NCBI GenBank assembly: GCA_021613535.1
Contig: CP075494.1
Coordinates: forward strand, 7,936,001 to 8,000,000
DNA length: 64,000 nt
DNA from: Adineta vaga
Taxonomy: Eukaryota; Rotifera
Direction: 5' to 3'
Position 1 is the stretch's first letter, and every line of letters begins with the position of its first letter. The position numbers were made by a program, and so were the translations under genes. The notes beneath the pieces are model-generated. The model saw only the letters and a program-made list of their open reading frames with translations. It was not told the origin of the DNA and did no database searches. This document shows, one piece after another, positions 33,369 through 45,807 of the stretch.

Positions 33369-34055
33369 TTATTGCTTAGACCAGAAATTTTCATGAATTA
33401 TCTCCGCTTCATTTTCAAGAACAGGACCAATAACAGTAAATTGTGGTGCTGGTAGAAACGGTAGACAAGATAAGAGACCGTCGAAGCCTGCATGTTTCTA
33501 AAGAAATCAAAAAGCGATTTTCATCATTCTATTCTCTTTCATTTAGTAATCAAATATGCTTTATCATAGATTAGTTTCACTGTTAAATATCTCGTTCGTC
33601 AGTCTTCATTGCTTTAGCTATGATAGAGAAATTCGATATTTTTCTTTCTTATTTGTTTGAAAACCTCTCTATCGAGGCTTATTTCGTTTCTACTGCACAA
33701 TACTTACTCCTAAAGTTTCATTTTGAAGTGCATAAACCATTTTTTGAATGCCGCTCCAACGCAGAGCACCTGTACACATTAAACAAGGTTCACAACTAGT
33801 GTACAGTGTACATTGTTCTAGAATATTTTGACTAAATTTTTGGGTAGCGATACTAATAAGATTTAATTCAGCATGACGAGTAGTATCACCATTAGATGTT
33901 GAAACTGTATTTTCAGCAGTTAGCATTATTTGCCCATCTTTTGAAACTAGACAAGCACCAAATGGATGATTGCCATGTTCGACAGCAGATTTTGAAAGTT
34001 CAATTGCTTTACGAATGAATGGCACATGAATATCATCCATACTTGAAGAAGACAT
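33369..34055 (-). CDS. nucleoside/cytosine deaminase-like enzyme (CDA superfamily)
   Basis: Exons 33708-34055 and 33369-33497 join in phase 0 to give 158 aa. The zinc-deaminase signature is complete: H61-A-E63 (TRHAELNLI) and P90-C91-L-M-C94 (SCEPCLMCTGAL), so H61, C91 and C94 should bind zinc and E63 act as proton shuttle. Size and motifs suit a guanine/cytosine deaminase or TadA-like single-domain enzyme; the substrate cannot be decided from the sequence. The first ATG (MSSSSMDD) opens the exon; the next ATG, five codons later, is also possible. Copies of the last exon lie downstream among the tRNA-Ile genes. The promoter region is shared with the divergent ATPase gene. Confidence 0.85.
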
Positions 34056-34498
34056 CGAATATATTTAAAATAAAGTTGTAGTAAACGCTTATTCTCTCTT
34101 TTAGTATATGAAGTTGATAAAGGATCGATCGATTACCGATGGAGTAGGGTTGTTGGCATAGTGAATCACATGTTCCGTTCTATTGATAAGCATGGTATAG
34201 TATAGTCCAACACTGTGATGCTGACTCATAAGTGTAATGAATATCAGTACGTTAATTTGATACGATTATTTTTCTGTTGCATCTTATTGTAGAATCTTAA
34301 AATTTCTGCAAGTAGATGTCGCTTTCATTTCCTTCTTCTTCAACTATACTATGTCAAAATATATGATTTTCGTTGGATAATATAAAACCAATTGCTTATT
34401 CTCCTGAATGCAGAGTAAACCATACAACTGCTCTCAATTTTGAGTGCATTTTTTGAAAAAGTGTTTCGTTTGATACCTGCAAGGTGAAGTGATTGAGT
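34056..34498. promoter_or_regulatory. divergent promoter region of deaminase and ATPase genes
   Basis: 443 bp separates the two start codons on opposite strands, so both promoters should lie here. No TATA box with convincing spacing was found. TATTATACG-like AT tracts occur but are not distinctive. Confidence 0.4.
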
Positions 34499-36431
34499 AT
34501 GTATTTACGGCATGTTTTATTGAACTTGAAATCGATTGTTCATTTACGTCCTCAGGTAATTCATTTGTTTAACGATTCCTAATATGTTACTTTTCATTTT
34601 TTAATTTCGAACATTTAGACTATTGATAAATTTATTCATCGTTCTTTGTCACATCAAATCAATAAACATGAAAAGAAAATAAATGTTAAAAAAGCTTCTG
34701 TTGACAATGAAGATGATAAACCAGACAAAGAAGATGTGAATGCAGTGATAGAAACGAAAGGAGCACGAAAAGAACGTGAGAAAGCTGAATGGGAACGATT
34801 ATCTTTTGTTGAGAAAATAGTAAAGAAATATTTACCATCACAAATTAATTCAATTGCTATTTTTGTAAGTCATTGTTTCTTTTGATTTCGTATTTCGAAA
34901 CGAAAATCAAATGTCGATTAGGTTGTTTTGGGTATTGGTTATGTTATTTTTGAGCAAATTAAAAATGATTATGAAATCAAACATACATTCCGAAATGGTT
35001 CATGTCCAAATTTTAAAATTAAAGAAGAACAATTATTGGAACGAAGCGAATTATTAAGTAAACTGATGTCTGTCGTAACGCCTGTTCCAGATAAACTTGT
35101 TTCATCCTATTATATCATCGTTGGTGATCATGGAACCGGGTAATTAGTAACGATAATTTGTTGTTCAACAATGATGAAAATGAATTGTTCATGTATAGAA
35201 AAACAACATTGATTCGTCAAGCAGCACGAAAAGCTGGTCGTGGTGTTATTTATGTTGATGGTTTTTGATTAAATTATGCATAACCAAAGACTACTTCATG
35301 ATTCTTTCTAGTTCCATCAAATACGGAAAAATTTGGCTTTGCTTTTGCTCGTGCAATCCGGTTCAATTTTAAGGAACATCTTCGTCTATCAAATTGGATC
35401 GAATCAAAAATGTTTGGTTCACCGCCTGATGATGGCAAGATATATGATAGTTTCGTCTTTCTTTGTTTTTCTGATAGATTCATTCTTTCTAGGAAAAGAA
35501 GCCAGTTGGGAACGTGTTTTGATTTCATTTCAAAAATATGCGATTGATTTTAAGAAAAGACACGGTTGTGTACCTGTCTTAATCTTTGATAATTGTGATT
35601 CATTAGCAAAAAAAGATATAAAAATGCTGGAAATCTTGCAAGATACAGCCAAAACAGCCATTGATGATTCAACATGGGTAACAGTATTTGTTGGATCTGT
35701 GGGTGAAGCACCGGAACAAATGGAAGGTATGTAACAATTCTTAGGACACATTTGAAGGATCTCTTAAAAATGATAGTTTAGTTCGGAAAATTATTGTTGA
35801 TAGATGGTGGATTGTCGTATGATAAAATATGTTTTCTTTTTCAGGTCGAAGTAGTATTACTCGTGCGTCATCATTTATTGAAATACCAGATATAAGTGAA
35901 AAAGAAGCAATGAAGTATTTAACCGAACAAAGAAGTCTTTCGAAAGATATGGCAAAAGAGTTGTATGGACTATTTGGTGGGCGTTTAAAAACTTTACAAA
36001 ATGCTGCAACTAAAATTGAAAGTGGTATACCATATGATCGTATGTTTAAATGATGATTTTCGAAAGTAAATGCAAATTTATTCTTCTCCTCTTATTTAGA
36101 AATTCGTGCAGCCACTTTAAATGACATTTATCGTCGAATTGAAAAACTTCGATGTCGCGCGACGAGTCAAGAAGAAGCTTTTATTTTCAATATTCTTTGC
36201 GGTTTATTACATCGATCTGAATTAACAGTTGATGAATTAATTCATATGGAAAGTGACGCGACTATTCGATATAAGATTTTAGAAGATCTTCGGAACGAAA
36301 CACTTGTCACTCGAATGTTGTCGAAAGGTGCCTATGTATTCCATGGACAATCGACGAAAGTTTGTGTCCAAGAATATTATAAAGAAAAGAAATGTTTTCA
36401 TTGTAAATCAATCAAAGATATGAAATTTTGA
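34499..36431 (+). CDS. membrane-anchored P-loop ATPase, probably mitochondrial
   Basis: Exons 34499-34555, 34619-34864, 34922-35139, 35199-35260, 35312-35434, 35493-35726, 35845-36039 and 36100-36431 give 488 aa in frame. The start MYLRHVLLNLKSIVHLRPQ is basic and amphipathic, like a mitochondrial targeting peptide. A charged segment and one hydrophobic helix (about 96-112, AIFVVLGIGYVIF) follow. The ATPase domain has Walker A GDHGTGKTT (about 169-177) and Walker B VLIFDNCD (about 264-271). The C-terminal half is helical, with CFHC near the end. It belongs to the AAA/STAND type; similar single-TM ATPases are, as I recall, common in fungi, so acquisition is possible but unproven. The intron 35435-35492 uses a GC donor (GCAAGAT). 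The ATG sits just before the targeting-like peptide. Confidence 0.7.
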
Positions 36432-36992
36432 ACCATCTATTATCTATTTCGAACTTTTTCTTTGTTTTTCGTAATATTTTTATGCAATATTTCATACTGT
36501 AAACAGATCATTCTATGAAGAGATTAGAACAATAATAATATTCCAGCGACATAAATTAATCTAGCCTTGAATCTCATCTACAGTTGAATAAATACATTTC
36601 ATCAAAACAAAAACTATCATTTTTGATAAATATTAAATTCAATCAGGTTCACAAAAAAAATTCTAGTCTCTAAATATTTATAGCTTTATATTGATTGACT
36701 GATAAAATGTTATTTACGTATATTTCTGATAGATGACGACATATGATCTGTATTTTGTTTTTTCGCCATTCGTCCACTTCATGGTATTTACTAGACGAAG
36801 AGAAAGAAATGGTCGTCGTCCGCGAACTGCGAAAGATTAAAATTACGCGAAGATAAAGAAAACATTGTAAACAAGCACACATACACGTATATAATCGACA
36901 CTGTGTTTTGCTCTCAGAATAAATAACAAGTATGTTCGTGTTCAGATTTTAGAGAAAGAAACGAAAAATTAAACTAAAATTTCATTTTAAGG
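36432..36992. other. spacer between ATPase and Q-rich gene
   Basis: 3'UTR of the ATPase gene (AATAAATAC near 36589) and promoter of the next gene. No coding exon recognised. Confidence 0.5.
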
Positions 36993-37989
36993 ATGTTGTC
37001 AACAGAATCTCAAGCACAAAATCAACAACAACAATCAACTGCTTATGATGAACGTGTCTTTAACGAACGTATTCGTCAATTATTTAATCCGATCGATTCA
37101 TCTTTATCGCCCAATGATGATATTGGACAAATGACGTCCATTGTCGATGCACTTTTTCCAGAACAAGCTACAATGTATCAACAACAAAAACAACGTGATC
37201 AACGTCATGCGTCAACGAATGATCTAACTACTTCTTTCGATCGATTTCCATTGTGGAGTACAAATACGAATACGAATACGAATACGACTAGTAGCAATAG
37301 TTCAGCATCGGCTTTTTGTGGTGGTACAACAAGTGGGTCATCAGCATTTGCTAATCGACGCCAAGCAAAATTACATAGTTCAACACGTTCATTACGTAAT
37401 GGAAATTATCATCAACAACAACAATCGCAACAGCAACAACATCATTATCGACCACCACCACTTACTCGACCTCGTTTTACTTCATCAACAATACGTATAC
37501 CATCAGCAGCTGCAACGTAAACTTTTGTATCGAAAGATTCTTCATTCAAACTAATTTTTCTTCTCATATTTCAGAACTATTCCCAATGGTACTAGCAGCA
37601 CTAATGGTCTTCAACGATCATCATCTTCACTTTCGACGAATGCTGCTACCAATGGTACAACTGAATATCAACCTCGTTTTGCTAGTCGTCTTTCTAGTAC
37701 TCGTTTACCAACAGTTGCACCACCTGTTGGATCTCATGATCAAATTGCAGGCAATACAACATCAATCGATTCAATTGCTCCACCTTCAACTATTGGTGTT
37801 ATGGGTCAGCCATCATCGGCTTCTGCTGTACTTGCTCGCAGTACCTCATCGACAAATGCTCAACCGCAGCAATTTGTTACTATGACACAAACGACGACAA
37901 CAACATTTTGCTACGTACCAGCATCTGGTTCACTTGCCTACAATGCTTTACCGGGTGCTGCTCGAAGTGCAGCTGTTCCTCATCATTAA
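36993..37989 (+). CDS. unidentified Gln/Ser/Thr-rich protein
   Basis: Exons 36993-37516 and 37575-37989 (phase 2 junction, ACA) give 312 aa. The N-terminus has one less biased segment (ERIRQLFNPIDSSLSPNDD, then IVDALFPEQ). The rest is low complexity: poly-Gln, (NT)n from an AATACG hexanucleotide run, and Ser/Ala-rich stretches, ending AYNALPGAARSAAVPHH. There is no known catalytic motif, TM segment or signal peptide. It is probably an intrinsically disordered regulatory protein. Family not recognised. Confidence 0.65.
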
Positions 37990-39598
37990 AAATTAGAAAA
38001 AAAAGCTTCGTTTTTTTCTTTCGTACGATAGAAAACTATTTCAAACATGTCGTGGCTTGTCTAAGACACATGTTTATTTATTTATTTATTTATACATATC
38101 TGTATTTTCTTTATGGTTAACTTGTGAACGTATGCAGTTTTTCTTCATTATCTTTCTTTTCTTCCTTTTGGATTTTGGATCCATCAATCGCGAGTGTTTT
38201 TTTCTGTTGTATTTGTCGAGCAATTTTATGCACAGAAATTATTACTATTTACTATTTATTTATTTATTTATTTATTTATTATCCTTCTTCCCTCCTTGTA
38301 TGTATTAATTGCTCTTCTTCTGCTTCTTCTACTTCTTCTTTCCACTTACGGATAAATCACTGTCTTTGCAACGAAAGCAAAGGATAAAATTTTGTTCAAT
38401 AAAAGGTTTATGAGAATACAGATACTTTACATGCATATTTCCAAGTACGATGAGAACAATCTAATGTGCCATACAAATGTTAATAGTAACATATTAAAAA
38501 TGCTGATTACAAGAATACATTCGTAAATACAATTATGGCAAACGATAAAAAACAATTGATATCTTTACTCAGTTTATTGAGAGCATTTATAACGAGCGAA
38601 TCTGGGTTCATTTGTTCAAATTGCCACTTCTTAAGTAAATGATGAACTTCAAATAGACTTTATATTCATTCTTTGTGATCATGAAAGAATGTTATAAACA
38701 ATAGATTAAAGATTAGCTAAAAGTTAAAGGTATTTACATAGATACCATTCTCATTAGTGAAATACTTAGAGAATTTGCTCATTCATGTATATACGAATTC
38801 TGAACGGGATTGTATTAACAATCTATTTCGAATAAAATCATTGTCATCCGTTTGTAGATAATTTGCCAACAATCATTCATGAATAACATTTATGGATTCA
38901 ACAAAGAATACAAGGATAAATAGAATTATATGCTTTAGGTGAATTATTACGTAAAATAGGTCAATTTAACACACCTGCAGAAGTAGCTGCCAAATATTAT
39001 TGATTCGAACGACTGATGAGAAAGAAATGTTCAATCCTAGAGAAAATATGTAATTACAGTTGCATGCTCTCATTGAAATTATATGTATATATTATCTTTT
39101 CAAATCAACATTCACATATTGAAACAAAAAGAAATATTTTCCACTTCATATAGAAAAACAAAAAAAAGAAAGAAAGAAAAGAAATAAGATGGAATTCTGT
39201 GTAGATACATATATGTATATATGAAGAAAACAGAGAGCGAGCAAGCAAGAACGCACATTTCAACTTTTTTTCTCTGCAAAAAAAAAGACAAATCAAGAAA
39301 CAAAAGGAAATATTGTTTTAATCAACTTTTCTTGGGACCATTCACTTAAGACACACATACACACACACAGACATAGACAAACACAGAGAGTGAATATAAC
39401 ATAGAAACATCGAAGAATAAGAAAACAAAACCAAATGAAATGATAAGCGATTTTTGTCGAATGAGAAATTCAATAATAATGATATACTTCTTGAGTAAAA
39501 ATAATGAGATTCCAATCAAAGTAAATTATTGAACAAATAAATAAACAAAAGGAAGAAAGCGCATGATGACTATGATTCAACTCACAAGTAAACAAATA
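37990..39598. other. spacer with TTTA microsatellites
   Basis: Two (TTTA)n runs lie at 38073-38093 and about 38254-38281, AAAG-rich tracts at 39150-39190, and CA-rich sequence at 39353-39390. The short open frames across the microsatellites are artefacts of the repeats. The right end is the 3'UTR of cyclin A on the minus strand. Confidence 0.5.
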
Positions 39599-41064
39599 TT
39601 ATCGATGATGTTCCATACTCATATTTTCTTCATCAAAATCATCTAAAGTTAAGTCCAGAATTTCACTATCATCATTATCAATCAATGTTGGTGATGGTGA
39701 ATGAATTAGATTTCGAAAATGACGTTGATAATCTTCATTATCGTTTTTCGATTTTAAATAACGTCGAAGAATGCTCGATGTTGTTTCATCTTGATGAAAT
39801 GTTTTTCGAAATAATTCATCAAGAGATGCCACACATTCAGTTAGATCACGTTGTACATAGGATGTTATTTGTATATGTGAATTATTCCATGTTGCATCTT
39901 TATTTAAAAGACGATTTGCATAGAATAAACAACTAGCAGCGATCATTGACGATTGATAAGATGAAAATGGACGATCTTGTAAAAGTGATAATGTACATAA
40001 ATAACTTGTTAATAGATTTAAACATTTATAGTCATTATCATGATCTTTCATTGATAGAGTGGATTTAAGACATGTTAAATAATATTGCATAAAGGTATAA
40101 CAAGTCGGACCGGAGAGCGAAAAATTAAGCATCTAAATAACAATGAATAAACGATTATGTATCATTTGTTTAGAAATTTACCTTCATAAGAATTTGTTCC
40201 ATACGAAGTATATGTTTTGTTTCGTATGTATTATCCGTAATGAATGAAAATTCATCCAATGCTGGTGGATACATTTCTTCATATTTTGATGCAACATACA
40301 TACACGTCGTGCCTATTATAGATAGATAGAAAACATATTGATTGATTTATTTATTCCTGAACTACGAACCGAGTAATTGTAACTTTGATCGTGTTACATT
40401 AACTGTTGATAAAAATCGATCAACATATTGAGCACTAAGAAAAAGTGTTTCATCATTTAATTTGTATTCATCTGCTACTTCAATGAGCCAATCAACAAGA
40501 ATGGTGCGCATTGCTGAGTTAATATCTGATTGATGATCCATAAAGTTTATTTCTAAAAGAGAAAAGAAATCGAGAATTTTTAGAAGATATCTACGCAATC
40601 AATTGAATGATTTACTCGGAGCATAAATATGTTCAACTGATTTTAAATGATCAAAAATCGATTGACGATAATCAGGTCTAAATGAAATAGTGTGATATTT
40701 CCAAAAATGATTAAATTTTCTTAACTTACAATTCGTATAATTCCTGTTCGAGTTGTTCATGAGTTTTATTCTCTTGACAAACTGTTTGTTTTTGAAGATG
40801 AGTAATCGTTGCTTTATTAATAGTTGTAACCAATGGTGAAATGAGCATTTGATTTTCATCATGATTTTCTTTCAAATGTTTTTTAATTGAACGTGCTGCA
40901 GTCAAAATTGGTCGTGAAGTAATTGATATACAATTCTCTTGCTGTTGGTAAGATACATTTGTACATAGTTTTGTTTTATTAGAACCAAAAATTTTATCCG
41001 ATGAAACATCGTTTAGTGGGAGTCGATTATGTGTTGCGCGCAGTACATGTCGATTCGAATTCAT
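39599..41064 (-). CDS. cyclin A
   Basis: Exons 40730-41064, 40616-40677, 40370-40552, 40182-40312 and 39599-40132 give 414 aa in frame. The cyclin box starts after [11 protein letters not shown] and contains [12 protein letters not shown], the diagnostic MRxILVDWL motif that binds the CDK, then [13 protein letters not shown] and [12 protein letters not shown]. The C-terminal cyclin fold runs from [10 protein letters not shown] to about residue 330. The tail is acidic. Cyclin A activates CDK1/CDK2 in S and G2/M. The N-terminus begins [20 protein letters not shown]; a destruction box is expected here, and [12 protein letters not shown] roughly fits the RxxL type. A-type identity rests on the PDY motif before the box. 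Confidence 0.85.
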
Positions 41065-42575
41065 AATCTTGAAGTAGAAAAGAAAAAATACACACGAAGA
41101 TTAATTATGTGATAATAGAAACTAATCGGTAGTTTTCAATCTTACTCGAATCTTAAACGAACTGCGTTATTACAATCAGCAATACTAGTCGACGATGAAA
41201 CGAAAGAAATAGAATGGAATATGAAGAAAAAACAAAGAATGAACCTTCCTTCTTTTCCTTCGGCTAATGCCTATGTATACATATGTACGTACGTTTGTTC
41301 TTTGTTTGAAAACGCTTGTTTTCTCTTTCGTCCAATACATATTCATATTTCGTTAGAGTTCGCTAGTGTGAATGCATAATTATCAACTTCATGAAAGTAA
41401 TTAATCATCATTTTTTCGAAACAATATTCTATGATTGATCTAGTTCATGTGATTTGAAGGAAAAAAATGATGATCAATTCAAGTTTTGTATAAATCCACT
41501 ACGGTATTTCACAAGATGAAATTTTGTTGTTCAGTTTTATCAGATATATGTTAACTACACATGTATGTGTGAAAAGATAGTTGAATACATCTGTTCTCAA
41601 TACAAAAAGGTGACAAGAATCTATTTGTTTGAATACAAATTTTAATTCTTTGTTCTATCTTATTGTAAAAGTATACGTGTCATTGATTATTTGCTTTTCC
41701 TAAAGAATTGAAAGAAATGTGGTTGAAAAAAACATTTTACGTCTTTAGCTAAATGAATATTTGTTTTTTATCTTTCTTAAATACGACATTATTCTCTTCT
41801 GATTGTTTATTTGAAAATACCGACTATACCACATAGATAATCTTTATTATATTCATACATAATCAGCTGGTTCAAGCTAAGTGTCTCTTGATCTGATGAC
41901 TTATTTTAGACATCCAACAACATTAGTGTCTGCCTTTTCTTGTTTTGAATTTCTATTTACTGAGGAAAAAAGTGCTCTAAATTCTCCTAACAGAAGTTTT
42001 TATGAGAAGAAATGTCGCTGATGTGAAGAACATGATGTTTTTTTTTCTTCTATCTATTAATTATGATACAACAAAGATAATTATCAATGATTAAAATAAA
42101 CCTGGCGTTGAAATAAAAACGAGTCTAATTATTGATCAATCTAAATATAGAATAAGATAAAAGTTATATTTATCAATAAATGATGAGCACATAGTATTGA
42201 GTCTTGAAAACGGAGAAATTGTTAGATTTTGAAAGGTGGTATTTTTAGATTTATTTAGTGAAGCATTCACTAATATGAGAAGAAAGGTTATTATTCATAT
42301 GTGGACAAATTTATCTAAGGTCGGATCAAAGAAGTCTGCTAATAAGTGCAATATTTCTTACGAATACACAGAGTGAATCAATTGAGTGTACTTCATCGTG
42401 TCATTTATTTAAAAGATTGAAACTTATTGTCGATAGCATTCACTAGAACTTCATGAAAAAATGTGTACAATGTATATTTTCTTTCACACAGTAAATAAAC
42501 AATGACAATAACAACACTAACAACAACAACAACAACAACAACGAGGAGAAGAAGAAGAAGATGAAAAGGAGAGAT
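41065..42575. other. spacer upstream of cyclin A
   Basis: AT-rich, with no coding exon recognised. A (CAA)n run (42521-42542) followed by GAAGAAG lies at the 3' border of the next minus-strand gene. The cyclin A promoter should lie near 41065-41400. Confidence 0.5.
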
Positions 42576-43505
42576 TTAACCTAGTCCGGATGCTTTTAGA
42601 TTTTCATCAATTAGAATATTATTTGCAACACCATAAACATATACTAATTGTCCTTGAAATTGTTGTCGATCAATTGCTTTACAAACTCCACCTCGTCGAT
42701 AATTAAGACCACGTGTACAAGATAAAAAATTCTTCCAAATGATGTCATCAAACTCTGCATCACCTTCAGTATTTAATGCCACATCAATAGAAATATTTAT
42801 TCTATCTTCATCATCTTCAGTTACTTTCCATAGAACAGGATCGCAATCACGAGCTTTCTTTTGAGAATTTCGACGACTTTGACTGGTTTTAGTTTGACGC
42901 ACAAGTGCATCATATCCTCCATCAGGTAAAAGTGCTTTTGTAAGAATATTTCGTGTATTTTTCGTTAGTTCATACCATTCTTGAGAATCTTCTTCGTGAA
43001 GTAGTTCATGAGTGGCTTTTGGTCGATAACGTCGATCATGTTTTAAACGTTGTTTCATACGTGCAAAAAGTTTTACTAGAGAAAATGATTTATCATCATC
43101 ATCTTCATCATGACCATTATAATAAATATTTGGTGGAACACGACTATGTTCAGTATGATGAGGATTAGTAAAATCATTCAATGATGCACGAGGACGAAGT
43201 TGATGAAGTGAACGTTCAAATTCAGCATGATGATCATCAATAGCTAAAGACATTTGTCGTGCAAGAACAGTTGGAGGATGTTGTTGTTGTTGTTGCATTG
43301 TTGTTAACGCACTTGTTGTTGGTGAATGTCGTAGAACTCCACATCGTTGAGTAAGAAAAAGATAATTTTCAATTAAATCACCTTCAGTTTCATCGATTTC
43401 TTCGTCATATTCATTGGTTTCATTCGGTTGATTATCATCATCATCGTCATCATCATCACTATCGAAAAAATGATTTCCGAAATTGAGTGATGTTCGTACA
43501 GCCAT
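42576..43505 (-). CDS. unidentified intronless acidic protein
   Basis: Single open frame of 309 codons from ATG 43503-43505, unusual in a region where nearly every gene is split by short introns. The N-terminus has an eight-Asp run (FDSDDDDDDDDNQ) and a Glu-rich segment. A basic stretch (ARMKQRLKHDRRYRPK) precedes EEDSQEWYELTKNTRNILTK. The C-terminal 90 residues (DCDPVLWKVTEDDEDR, then NFLSCTRGLNYRRGG) look folded and conserved. No TM or signal peptide. Lack of introns could reflect retroposition. Family not recognised. Confidence 0.65.
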   Translation of the reverse strand: MAVRTSLNFGNHFFDSDDDDDDDDNQPNETNEYDEEIDETEGDLIENYLFLTQRCGVLRHSPTTSALTTMQQQQQHPPTVLARQMSLAIDDHHAEFERSLHQLRPRASLNDFTNPHHTEHSRVPPNIYYNGHDEDDDDKSFSLVKLFARMKQRLKHDRRYRPKATHELLHEEDSQEWYELTKNTRNILTKALLPDGGYDALVRQTKTSQSRRNSQKKARDCDPVLWKVTEDDEDRINISIDVALNTEGDAEFDDIIWKNFLSCTRGLNYRRGGVCKAIDRQQFQGQLVYVYGVANNILIDENLKASGLG

Positions 43506-44811
43506 ATTGAGAATAAGAATTTTTAAGATTAGTTTTATTTTAATATATAAACTGTCAGTTTAATGTTTGATAATGTCGTATTGCAACTAATATATATTAT
43601 GACGGCGTCATTCAAGTATATGTAAGAGCGCAACTTCCTAGAATATTTTCAAAAGCAACAAGGACGTGACAGTGTAACGAAGGAATCATGGCGATGAGAA
43701 AAAGGGGAGAAAAAAAGCAAGACATACGAGTAGTATGCGATACTAGTAATGCCTCGTTTTAAACTTACAATCTGAATAAAACTAGCGACTTTTCTTAGCA
43801 CGTTTATTCTTTGTCTCTCTGTTTTTTCTTCTTTTTTTTCTCTCTATCTTTGACATTTCCTGTTTATAATTGTAATGTATTGAAATTAATAAAGATGGAT
43901 AGAAAGAAAGGTTCTACTAGATTCGTCTGATTATGATGATGGAAGAATACTCTCTGGGAGTACACTAAATATAGGATATTTTCTTCTTTAGAATAGATAA
44001 TCAGTATCAATTTGTTTTTCAAACAAAAAAAAGAAATGCGTAGATGTCTTTTTTCTTTGAAAATTTCACATTAACTGTTTGTGAGAATCGTCTGTTTGAT
44101 TGAGCGGAATTCAACACAATAAGGTTTCAGTAGAATAAATTTTTAAAACTCCATTTTTTTTTGTTACGATTATGATCTATTTATAAAGTTTAAAATAAAG
44201 ATAACACAGAAATAATTTCAAGGATTAAAGAAAATACACAAACAATATCATTTGATTTATGATGACAATATTTCTGTTTTTGACAAACTAGCATAATCCA
44301 ATTAGACCGTAACAGAACTCATAAATGATATAGAATTTACTGTGTAACATTGACTTAATCTGATACTATATTATTTTTAATCAGATAGTAGTCTTCATTT
44401 GTCTTACAAATGAATAATCATGAAGATTTTATTTCATTGAAAATCAACATTCATTATTCAACAATGAATATATCAAATGACTGATAAGATGTTTTAAAAG
44501 TGATAAAAAAACAAAGCGAATTCTAAGTATAGGATTGTTTTCTCTAGATTAAGTTGCCAATTAATGAAGAAAAACAGGATGAAGTAGTTTATGACAATCT
44601 CTTCAACATATAGTTCTTCCAAGTTTACAATCATAGTAGACATCTCAACGATAAAAACATCTGTTGACTCATATATCAAGTAGTTTTTCTAATGATCGTA
44701 ATCAAAATGAGCGGTTCAGATTGGGTTTATTTTAGAAGACAAAATATCGGTCAGTAGTACTGTTAGGTTCGATAGTGACTAAAATCTACGATGATAGATA
44801 GAAATGAACGT
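43506..44811. other. spacer between acidic-protein gene and DJ-1 pair
   Basis: AT-rich; holds the promoter of the minus-strand acidic-protein gene (near 43506-43700) and the 3' end of DJ-1 gene A. Pyrimidine-rich tract at about 43795-43850. No coding exon recognised. Confidence 0.5.
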
Positions 44812-45722
44812 TCATGCAAGTAATCCATCTTTAACTTTTGTAGCTTCATCTTTGCCTTTGAGTAGTTCAATTAGTTTCAATGCAAACGCCATTGTAGTTG
44901 CAGGTCCTTGCGATGTCACAATATGATATTCTTTTTCTTCGGTATCTATAAAATAACAATCAGTTGCTCAGAGAAAATTCATGAACGTATAGAAACGAAA
45001 CCTTTTTCTGTATGTTTACTATGACAAACAACATGGTCAGGTGTATCAAGTCTATATGGTTCACCATCAGTAAATTCTTTACGAACACCTGGATAACATG
45101 TGATTGTATGTTTATGATTAACACCGATTTTATGAGATAATAATGCTCGTGGTCCAGCACAAATAGCAGCAACAATCTTTCCATTTTCATAATGTTTTGT
45201 CAATATTTGTCCAACTTCAGCGTGTGCAGCCATAGCTTTAGATCCTAAATAAAACGTATCTAGTATTGTAGCTCTATTTATATGTTTCGCACAAAACTTA
45301 TTTCCGGCCTCTCATGATAATATCACACATGAAACTCATCAACCATTCAATTAACAAGATCTATTTCAATAGAAAGTCGTACGAGTCGAATAGAGGTCAA
45401 CTTAGTTTATGCTTCATCAAATATGTACTAACCATCGTTTCCACCCGGAATAACAACACAGTCATATTGATTAGTTTTTGCATCGTCAAGTGATTTGTCA
45501 GGAAGAACGCGAACATTACGACTACATTTTACTGCATCGTGACCATCTTTTTCAATCGAAACAACATCAACATCAATTTCTGCTCGTCGAAGAACTAATA
45601 ATAATACAAAAAACAATTGTTTTTTTTTGGGAAAATCTACAATTTCACCGACCATCAATAGTTGTTACTGTTTCAATTTCTTCACTTCCATTAGCAATAA
45701 AAACTAAAGCTTTTTTCGTCAT
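44812..45722 (-). CDS. DJ-1/PARK7 family protein, paralogue A
   Basis: Exons 45653-45722, 45433-45594, 45002-45244 and 44812-44945 give 202 aa in frame. The start MTKKALVFIANGSEEIETV has the conserved Glu (E17). The nucleophile elbow AAICAGPRALLSHKIG places Cys at residue 106, the same number as human DJ-1. CHSKHTEKG and TSQGPATTMAFALKLIE complete the fold. DJ-1 proteins are cytosolic oxidative-stress sensors and glyoxal/protein-repair enzymes. A second copy lies 85 bp upstream in the same orientation. Confidence 0.92.
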
Positions 45723-45807
45723 CTAAAATGCATGAATAAACTTTATTGCTGGATTTTCCGAAAATATCACATTAAAAGAGAAAAATGTTAAAATTTATTC
45801 GTTATTT

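Noticed and set aside
38057-38387. Hydrophobic ORFs at the TTTA microsatellites
   Set aside because: Poly-(Leu/Phe/Tyr/Ile) translations come directly from TTTA repeats.
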